Source: Acinetobacter lwoffii
GTDB lineage: Bacteria > Pseudomonadota > Gammaproteobacteria > Pseudomonadales > Moraxellaceae
Assembly (NCBI RefSeq): GCF_029024105.1
Contig: NZ_CP118963.1
Location: 682,001 to 746,000, forward strand
Direction: 5' to 3'
DNA: 64,000 nucleotides
Each line of letters begins with the position of its first letter. Positions within the stretch are counted from its first letter, which is position 1. Below the pieces are notes generated by a model, which had not been told where the DNA came from, did no database searches, and saw only the letters and a list, made by a program, of their open reading frames with translations. Position numbers and translations under genes: made by a program. This document shows, piece by piece, positions 58,175-64,000 of this stretch.

Positions 58175-60121
58175 ATGAATGATTATATGAGAAGCCCGCG
58201 TGGTGGCTTCGATGCCATGTACTACTGGGATCAATTCCATCCCATTCTTAGTGCAATTGCCATATTAGTACTTGGCTGGATCATTGCGTTACTGGTCTCG
58301 GCAGGCGTTAAAAAGCTCTTGCAGAAACTGGGCACCAATACACATTTAAATACGGCGACAGGTCATCACTCCAATGTGGAGAGCATTATCGCCCGCGTCG
58401 TGTTCTGGATTATTCTGATTATTGCCGTGATTGGTGCGCTGAACGTGCTCAATCTTACCAGTGTCAGCGGTCCATTCAGTAATATGATCCAGCAGTTCCT
58501 GTTATTTATCCCGCAGTTACTAGGTGCAATTGCAGTCGGATTCATAGGTTGGATTGTGGCCAATCTGGTGAAGATAGGGCTACAAAAACTGCTAGACCGA
58601 ACGCAACTCGATGAAAAACTCAGTGCTGAAGTCGGTGTCAGTCCGATTAGTAAAAACATCAGTGAAATTGCTTACTGGTTAATTTTATTACTGTTCTTGC
58701 CAATCGTGCTGTCTATTCTGGGTCTCAACGGTCTGCTGTTACCAGTTCAGAATATGCTGACCGATGTTGTTAGTTACTTACCAAACATCTTCATTGCTGC
58801 AGTCATCATTTTTGTCGGTTATATCCTGGCGAAAATTGTGCGCGGTATTGTTGAAGGACTATTAAACAGTCTGAACGTACAGCAACATGCTGAAAAAGTA
58901 GGCATCTTCAAAAACTCGAATGTTTCTCAGGTGATTGGTTCATTTATCTTCGCCGTGGTGATCATTACGGCACTGATCATTGCATTTGAAGCATTGGGTA
59001 TCGAGGCCATTTCTCAGCCTGCTACAGCCATGCTATATGAAATCATGAATGCCATTCCGAATATTATCGCTGCTGCGTTGATTCTGATTCTGGCGTATGT
59101 GGTCTCTAAACTGGTAGCACGTCTGGTAGTTGAAGTAGTTGCCGGTACAGGTGTTGATGAAATTCCTGCCAAACTGGATATCCAGCGTTTTTTAGGCACG
59201 ACTAAACTTTCCAGTGTAGTCGGTTTCCTGATCGTTTTATTCACCATGCTATTTGCGGTATCTGAAGCAGCGAACCGTCTGGGCTTTGAACAGATCAGTG
59301 GTCTTATTGCAATGTTCATCTACTTCGGTGCCAATATCCTGCTCGGTGCGGTGATTCTGGTAATCGGTTTCTGGCTGGCAAATATTGTTGCGAATATCGT
59401 ACAACGTGGTGAATATAACAGCTCACGCTGGTTAGCCAATCTGGTTCGTGTTCTGATCATGGGACTCGTTGTGGCAATGGGTCTGCGTGCCATGGGTATT
59501 GCCGATTCAATTGTTAACTTGGCATTTGGTCTAACTTTGGGTGCTGTAGCAGTGGCATTTGCCTTGGCATTTGGTTTGGGTGGTCGTCAACCTGCGGAGC
59601 GTGTACTCACAGATTTGATTGATAAAGCCAAACGAGAAGCCAAAGACCCTAACCCAGTCAAAGAAAAAGCTGAGAACAGCATATTTTCTGGATTAGGTAG
59701 CAAGACCACAGGTACAAGTGCAGCCGACATGTCAGGTACTACAGGTGCGGCGATGGGTATGAGTTCTACAGATAGCTCAATGAGCCAGTCCTCTGGTGGT
59801 TCGCAAACTGCTACGGGTACTAGCGATTCCTCAATCACAACTCCAGGAGCAGGCATCGTGCCAAATCAGGATTCAGACAAGAGTACGCCTATGAGTACGG
59901 ATTTATCCCATACTACCCCGGCAATCCTTACCACTGCACCACAGGATGATGAGTCATTAGGTATTGATCCTGTCAATCCGGATGCGGATCAGGCCGTACC
60001 AGATTCAGTAAAAGTCGATCCGACTCATCCACCAGCCAATAATCCATTTGGTTCAACCGGAGAAAAAGAGCCAGATGTCGATATTGACCGTTCAACTCAG
60101 AAAAAAGATGACCTGAAATAA
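58175..60121 (+). CDS. Multi-helix mechanosensitive-channel-type membrane protein (CmpX-like)
   Basis: About 10-12 transmembrane helices, with repeated units of the form LPNIxxAAxIIFxGYxLAKIV and IPNIIAAALILILAYVVSKLV, the 'conserved TM helix' repeat of MscS-related proteins such as Pseudomonas CmpX. A final helix, TLGAVAVAFALAFGLGGR, is the pore-type segment. After residue ~480 comes a long soluble tail rich in Ser, Thr, Gly, Asp and Pro. 648 residues. GAGGG precedes the ATG. A role in envelope tension or osmotic response is inferred from family. Confidence 0.8.
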   Translation: MNDYMRSPRGGFDAMYYWDQFHPILSAIAILVLGWIIALLVSAGVKKLLQKLGTNTHLNTATGHHSNVESIIARVVFWIILIIAVIGALNVLNLTSVSGPFSNMIQQFLLFIPQLLGAIAVGFIGWIVANLVKIGLQKLLDRTQLDEKLSAEVGVSPISKNISEIAYWLILLLFLPIVLSILGLNGLLLPVQNMLTDVVSYLPNIFIAAVIIFVGYILAKIVRGIVEGLLNSLNVQQHAEKVGIFKNSNVSQVIGSFIFAVVIITALIIAFEALGIEAISQPATAMLYEIMNAIPNIIAAALILILAYVVSKLVARLVVEVVAGTGVDEIPAKLDIQRFLGTTKLSSVVGFLIVLFTMLFAVSEAANRLGFEQISGLIAMFIYFGANILLGAVILVIGFWLANIVANIVQRGEYNSSRWLANLVRVLIMGLVVAMGLRAMGIADSIVNLAFGLTLGAVAVAFALAFGLGGRQPAERVLTDLIDKAKREAKDPNPVKEKAENSIFSGLGSKTTGTSAADMSGTTGAAMGMSSTDSSMSQSSGGSQTATGTSDSSITTPGAGIVPNQDSDKSTPMSTDLSHTTPAILTTAPQDDESLGIDPVNPDADQAVPDSVKVDPTHPPANNPFGSTGEKEPDVDIDRSTQKKDDLK

Positions 60122-60137
60122 CCTGTTATCTTTAAGC

Positions 60138-60170
60138 AAAATCGACCACGCTCATGTGGTCGATTTTGTT
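60138..60170 (+). terminator. Terminator after the channel gene
   Basis: A 12-bp perfect stem AAAATCGACCAC / GTGGTCGATTTT with a GCTCAT loop. Confidence 0.9.
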
Positions 60171-60189
60171 CAGTCATAAGGAAAAATGA

Positions 60190-60357
60190 ATGAATACCAA
60201 GAAACCTAACAAAGTTCTGGCTCCTTTAGTCATTGCAGGAATTACGATTGGCTTTTTTACCGCTGCCTATCGATTTATTTTTGTGAAGAGCACACAGGAC
60301 GAGCAGTCTGAGCGAGAGCTAGATAAGAAAATACCAGAGACAGACGAATTTAACTGA
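60190..60357 (+). CDS. Small membrane protein, 55 aa
   Basis: Short gene with AAGGA about 9 nt before ATG 60190. A basic N-terminus (MNTKKPNKV), one helix (LAPLVIAGITIGFFTAAYRF) and an acidic/charged tail ending PETDEFN. Likely a single-pass protein with the charged tail outside or in the periplasm by the positive-inside rule. Not recognised. Confidence 0.6.
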   Translation: MNTKKPNKVLAPLVIAGITIGFFTAAYRFIFVKSTQDEQSERELDKKIPETDEFN

Positions 60358-60486
60358 GAAGTCAATCCTGCTCAGTCACTAGTAATAGAATTTATTTTTT
60401 AAAAAATATAGAATATTCAAGTGAATACTAAAATGATTTTGGTATTTTTCTTGCATTAAAAATATAAAGAAAAGGAGATCAACAAT

Positions 60487-60636
60487 ATGTGGAAAGCACT
60501 CCAACATAAATTCATGGCATCTTCAGCAGATGACGTACCACTATTTCTGCGAGAAGCTCAAAAAATGCAGCTGACGATTGACCGTTTAACAAATACGGCC
60601 AATCTCAACCTGTTTAAAACAGACTATCTGGAATGA
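60487..60636 (+). CDS. Small protein, 49 aa
   Basis: Strong AAGGAGAT ribosome site 8-9 nt before ATG 60487. Soluble, helical: MWKALQHKFMASSADDVPLF then LREAQKMQLTIDRLTN. No membrane segment. It ends 30 bp before the convergent flavoprotein gene. Not recognised; the strong ribosome site is the main support. Confidence 0.6.
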   Translation: MWKALQHKFMASSADDVPLFLREAQKMQLTIDRLTNTANLNLFKTDYLE

Positions 60637-60665
60637 GTTAAGTAGCAAACCAGATTATCTATTGA

Positions 60666-61865
60666 TTAAATATATTCCGATGCGGCATGTGCCGATGACC
60701 ATGCCCATTGGAAATTATAACCGCCCAAATGTCCGGTGACATCCAGCACTTCACCAATAAAATACAAGCCTTTCTGCTTTTTACTTTCCATGGTTTTTGA
60801 GGATACTTCCGTGGTGTCTACACCACCCAAAGTCACTTCCGCTGTACGGTAGCCTTCTGTTCCTGAAGGTTTCACTTCAAAGCCATGCAGACGTGCCGCA
60901 ATCTGTTCCAGCTTGTCATCACTGATATTGCCAATGGCAGTTTCAGCGCTTTCAGTCCAGATCAGACTTTGTAATTCAGCCACCACACTTTTCGGTAAAT
61001 ATTCATTCAGTAATGTACGCAGCAAGACTTTGGGCTGATTTTGTTTTCTCGTTTTAAAGAAATCCAGTAAATCTAGACTCGGTAAGAAATCGACCTTAAA
61101 GCTCTGACCAACATTCCAGTAATTGGAAAGTTGCAGGGAACTTGGCCCACTCAAACCACGATGGGTAAACAATAGCGCTTCGGTAAAGCTATTAAGCTCA
61201 TTGGAGAGTGTTGCTTCTACAGCATTTCCGCTTAAGCGTGTCGTGACTTCTTTAAATCCGTCAGAAAAAGTAAATGGAACCAGTCCGGCACGGGTTGGAT
61301 AGACGTGATGTCCAAACTGTTTTGCAATCTCATAGCCAATGCCTGAACCGCCAAGCGTAGGAATAGATAAACCGCCAGATGCCACGACGACAGATTCAAC
61401 TTCAAAGTATCCCAGTGAGGTCGCCACCTGAAAGCCTTGATCATCGACTGGATTGACTGCTTTCACTTCGCAGCTGGTTTTGATATCGACCAGCCCAGTT
61501 TTGTCACATTCCGCCAGCAGCATCGACAAGATATCTTTTGCACCATTTAAGGTAAACAGCTGTCCATGTTTGCGCTCTTCATAGGCAATGCCGTATTCAC
61601 ATACCAAGCCAATAAAGTCCCAATTGGTATAACGCGTTAAAGCTGAAATCACAAAATGTGGATTGTGTGAAATATAATTGCTCGGTTCGACTTCCAGATT
61701 GGTGAAATTACATTTACCACCGCCAGACATCAGGATTTTTTTGCCAACCTTGTTGGCTTTTTCCACCACCACGACTTTACGCCCACGTTGCGCAGCCATA
61801 TACGCCGTCATTAAACCTGAGGCACCGGCACCTATGACTAGAACATCGTATTGCTTGGAAGACAT
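60666..61865 (-). CDS. NAD(P)/FAD-dependent oxidoreductase, HI0933/YhiN family
   Basis: Flavoprotein with an N-terminal dinucleotide-binding motif VIGAGASGLMTAYMAAQRG and the family-specific KKILMSGGGKCNFTN. A second FAD motif (VVASGGLSIPTLGGSG) and a C-terminal GEVLDVTGHLGGYNFQWAW, which closes the flavin site, are present. 399 residues from the ATG at 61865; a GTG just before it gives the extra Met of the longer frame. Substrate unknown. Confidence 0.9.
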   Translation of the reverse strand: MSSKQYDVLVIGAGASGLMTAYMAAQRGRKVVVVEKANKVGKKILMSGGGKCNFTNLEVEPSNYISHNPHFVISALTRYTNWDFIGLVCEYGIAYEERKHGQLFTLNGAKDILSMLLAECDKTGLVDIKTSCEVKAVNPVDDQGFQVATSLGYFEVESVVVASGGLSIPTLGGSGIGYEIAKQFGHHVYPTRAGLVPFTFSDGFKEVTTRLSGNAVEATLSNELNSFTEALLFTHRGLSGPSSLQLSNYWNVGQSFKVDFLPSLDLLDFFKTRKQNQPKVLLRTLLNEYLPKSVVAELQSLIWTESAETAIGNISDDKLEQIAARLHGFEVKPSGTEGYRTAEVTLGGVDTTEVSSKTMESKKQKGLYFIGEVLDVTGHLGGYNFQWAWSSAHAASEYI

Positions 61866-62052
61866 CACACACTCAAGGGAGAAGAAAAGGGAAGCATTAT
61901 AGACAATTTTATTTCAGCTTTCTCTATTCCAGAAAAATCAGTTCCGTGATTGCAGATTTACAGCGGATTTTAAACATAAAATATTTGAAAGCTGCTTAAA
62001 AATCATGCATAGTTTTTGTACAAACTAAAAAGATAATAACAAGGAAAAGCGA

Positions 62053-62376
62053 ATGGCAAGCGCGGAAGATTTAAAACAATATAATCTGATTACTTATATT
62101 CTTTATATTTTAGGATTTTTTCTTGGTCTGACCCCATTTATTGCGATTGTGATGAATTATATCAAGCGTGATGAAATGCGCGGTACCTGGCTGGAAAGTC
62201 ATGTCGACTGGCAAATTAAAACCTTCTGGATCAGTTTGCTGGGCTATATCGTCGGTGGCTTATTAACCGTGATCTTGATTGGCTTCCTGATTGTATTTCT
62301 GGTCTTTATCTGGCATATCTACCGCTTGGTCAAAGGGTTAATTGCCTTAAATAACAATCAACCGATTGAAGATTAA
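62053..62376 (+). CDS. DUF4870-like small membrane protein, 107 aa
   Basis: Three predicted helices: YILYILGFFLGLTPFIAIVM, WISLLGYIVGGLLTVILI and FLIVFLVFIWHIYRLVKGL. The loop HVDWQIKTFWISL is typical of DUF4870/TIGR membrane proteins. AAGGA precedes the ATG. Its stop overlaps the stop of the next, convergent gene by 4 bp. Confidence 0.78.
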   Translation: MASAEDLKQYNLITYILYILGFFLGLTPFIAIVMNYIKRDEMRGTWLESHVDWQIKTFWISLLGYIVGGLLTVILIGFLIVFLVFIWHIYRLVKGLIALNNNQPIED

Positions 62377-63254
62377 GTTGCTATAAAATCAAAGGGAATA
62401 TGACGGCCTTGCAGACCACCAGTATGAATCACCAACAGTTTTGATCCAGCCGGAAAATAATTTTTCTCGATTAGATCAAAAATCCCCATCAGCATTTTAG
62501 CCGTGTAGATCTGCTCCAGTGGAATTGCAAATTCCGCTTCAAAATCCCGGATAAACTGCATCAAGGCTGCACTGGTTTTGGCATAGCCACCACAGCAATA
62601 ATCATCGAGAATATTCCAGTTGGTTTTATTCGTTAGTTGAGCGATTTCATCTTTTAAAAATGAACCTTTCAGTGCAGAAAATCCTAAAACCTGTTGATGC
62701 CCATGACTGGCTTCGATCAATCCACTGATGGTGCCACCGGTGCCTACTGCACAACAAATCACATCAAATTGCGCATCGCCATCTTTTAATATTTCCTGAC
62801 AACCTTGAATCGCCAAAGCATTGGTTCCACCTTCAGGAATAATATAATGTTCAGGAAATTGTCGAGCGAGTTCGGCCAAATACTCAGGCTGTTGCTTGCG
62901 TCGATATTCATCACGACTGACGAAATGCAACTGCATCCCGAATTGCTGGGCGGTGGCTAATGTTGGATTCAATGGTCGATCAGCCAGTTCTTCACCTCGA
63001 ATCATACCAACACTCTGAAAACCAAACTGCTGTGAGGCAAATGCAGTAGCGGCAATATGATTGGAATAAGCACCTCCAAAACTCAGAATATGCTGATAAT
63101 CCTGTCTTTTGGCTTCAAGAAAATTGTATTTCAGTTTAAAAAACTTGTTGCCCGAAATTTGCGGATGCACCAGATCCAGACGACGTATTGTTAAAGTAAT
63201 ATCGTGAAAATTAATTTGTTGATCTGGAATATTTTGGGCAATGGTTTCAAACAT
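62373..63254 (-). CDS. PLP-dependent D-cysteine desulfhydrase / ACC deaminase family enzyme
   Basis: Fold type II PLP enzyme. The PLP lysine is in SGNKFFKLKY, the substrate loop is SFGGAYSNHIAATA, and the phosphate-binding glycine run is CAVGTGGTISG. This family includes D-cysteine desulfhydrase and ACC deaminase; the sequence does not show which. The start ATG at 63254 (MFETIAQN) is preferred to the TTG at 63266. 293 residues, slightly shorter than DcyD (328). Confidence 0.87.
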   Translation of the reverse strand: MFETIAQNIPDQQINFHDITLTIRRLDLVHPQISGNKFFKLKYNFLEAKRQDYQHILSFGGAYSNHIAATAFASQQFGFQSVGMIRGEELADRPLNPTLATAQQFGMQLHFVSRDEYRRKQQPEYLAELARQFPEHYIIPEGGTNALAIQGCQEILKDGDAQFDVICCAVGTGGTISGLIEASHGHQQVLGFSALKGSFLKDEIAQLTNKTNWNILDDYCCGGYAKTSAALMQFIRDFEAEFAIPLEQIYTAKMLMGIFDLIEKNYFPAGSKLLVIHTGGLQGRHIPFDFIAT

Positions 63255-63434
63255 AAACTTTCGCAAAGTTCATGATGTAAGCATTATAGCGGAAGTGCTA
63301 AAAATCAGAGCTTTTGAATAGCCCATTATTAGCTGATCACCATCGAATTGGTCGTAGATTGTCACAAATATTCCGCTGATTATTTAAACAATAATGCTAA
63401 TCTAAACAGAGGAAACCCTGAGGAGGGTAGAATA

Positions 63435-63617
63435 ATGAAAATATTATCCTGTGCTGTGTGGGTCGGCATGCTGCTCAGTCTGTCGGGCTGTGATGATGCG
63501 ATGAACAAACCTAAAACAGAAACCCGCACCATGATTATTGGCGGTGTACCTGTACATGAGCAGGATTATCAACTGCTAGACAAGCATTTGAGTGCTCAGG
63601 ATCAGTTGAAACCTTAA
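63435..63617 (+). CDS. Small lipoprotein, 60 aa
   Basis: GGAGG lies about 9 nt before ATG 63435. Signal peptide MKILSCAVWVGMLLSLSGC with lipobox LSGC, so the mature protein starts at Cys19 and would be lipid-anchored. The mature part is polar with TMIIGGVPVHEQDYQLLDKH. The longer frame from 63348 lacks a ribosome site. Not recognised. Confidence 0.75.
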   Translation: MKILSCAVWVGMLLSLSGCDDAMNKPKTETRTMIIGGVPVHEQDYQLLDKHLSAQDQLKP

Positions 63618-63720
63618 GTAATTGCAATAGTTAAAATTCATGACAAATCCAGAAATTTTTACAGCAAATTGTCAGGTTTGTGCTTAAAATAGCCCTTCAA
63701 TTTTTAAGTCAGGTTATCTC

Positions 63721-64000
63721 GTGGAATCATTCTGGATTTTAGGTTCGATTGCTTTTGCCCTGATGTTAGGTGCAATGAGTCCCGGGCCGACTTCTATTTA
63801 TGTGGCAAAAAATTCAATTGCCATTTCACGTAAACATGGTTTATTTACTGCATTGGGTACTGGTCTCGGTGCAGCGATTTTTGGTCTGCTGGCAGTACTG
63901 GGTTTGCAGGCATTTTTGCTGGCTGTACCTTCGGCTTATCTGGCCTTAAAAATTTGTGGTGGTTTATATTTGCTTTGGCTGGCGTTTAAAATTATTAAAC
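63721..64000 (+). CDS. LysE/RhtB-family exporter, partial
   Basis: Runs off the window end after about 93 residues. GTG start. First helix FWILGSIAFALMLGA followed by MSPGPTSIYVAKNSI, the SPGP motif of LysE/RhtB amino-acid or homoserine-lactone exporters, then two more helices (LGAAIFGLLAVLGLQAFLLA, LKICGGLYLLWLAFK). The substrate cannot be told. Confidence 0.85.
   Translation, partial: MESFWILGSIAFALMLGAMSPGPTSIYVAKNSIAISRKHGLFTALGTGLGAAIFGLLAVLGLQAFLLAVPSAYLALKICGGLYLLWLAFKIIK

Overview
The window is a piece of an Acinetobacter chromosome. The strongest markers are a BfmR/BfmS pair that matches the Acinetobacter biofilm regulator almost residue for residue, the ribonucleotide reductase genes beside it, a complete nuoA-N operon with fused nuoCD, and an upp gene of Acinetobacter type. 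The core genes have moderate GC. One block, about 6.84-24.40 kb, is clearly AT-richer and is a mobile element.

Layout. 0-6.4 kb: a periplasmic sugar-oxidation module made of an OprB-type porin, the membrane PQQ glucose dehydrogenase Gcd, and a TonB-dependent receptor resembling E. coli YncD/PqqU, the PQQ importer. 6.84-24.40 kb: a Tn7-like transposon bounded by a 22-bp inverted repeat. It carries tnsA-tnsB-tnsC-tniQ (leftward), small regulators, and a rightward operon of hsdR-hsdM-hsdS followed after 15 bp by a reverse transcriptase-nitrilase of the UG1/DRT1 defence class. The HsdS protein has an extra C-terminal domain resembling SocA/Panacea. The right end lies 20 bp beyond the nrdB stop codon, which suggests a TnsD/TniQ-directed attachment site at nrdB. 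24.4-29.2 kb: nrdB, two small membrane or secreted proteins, and nrdA, all leftward. 29.7-32.6 kb: bfmRS and a conserved hypothetical gene. 33.1-48.3 kb: nuoABCDEFGHIJKLMN (NADH dehydrogenase I). 48.4-50.9 kb: upp and three tandem cold-shock-domain genes, two of them membrane-anchored. 50.9-53.7 kb: a finR-like LysR gene divergent from fpr, an IS4-type transposase remnant and a hypothetical gene. 53.8-57.5 kb: ethanolamine permease, eutB and eutC; the first two each carry one in-frame nonsense codon. 57.6-64.0 kb: a small anchored protein, a multi-helix mechanosensitive-type channel, two short genes (55 and 49 codons), a YhiN/HI0933 flavoprotein, a DUF4870-like protein, a D-cysteine desulfhydrase/ACC-deaminase-family enzyme, a small lipoprotein, and the start of a LysE-family exporter.

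How it works together. OprB, Gcd and the PqqU-like receptor fit glucose entry, oxidation to gluconate at the inner-membrane surface, and cofactor scavenging. The transposon looks like a self-contained anti-phage island: the Tns proteins move it, TniQ probably chooses the site, and the cargo combines restriction with an RT-based defence in one apparent transcription unit. Several non-coding signals sit inside it: an array of likely TnsB sites, a promoter-terminator unit facing away from tnsA that could make a short antisense RNA, and palindromes in front of the cargo Xre regulator. The rest is ordinary core metabolism and energy conservation with some local decay (eat, eutB, IS4 remnant). All family calls rest on reading motifs by eye; no searches were run.
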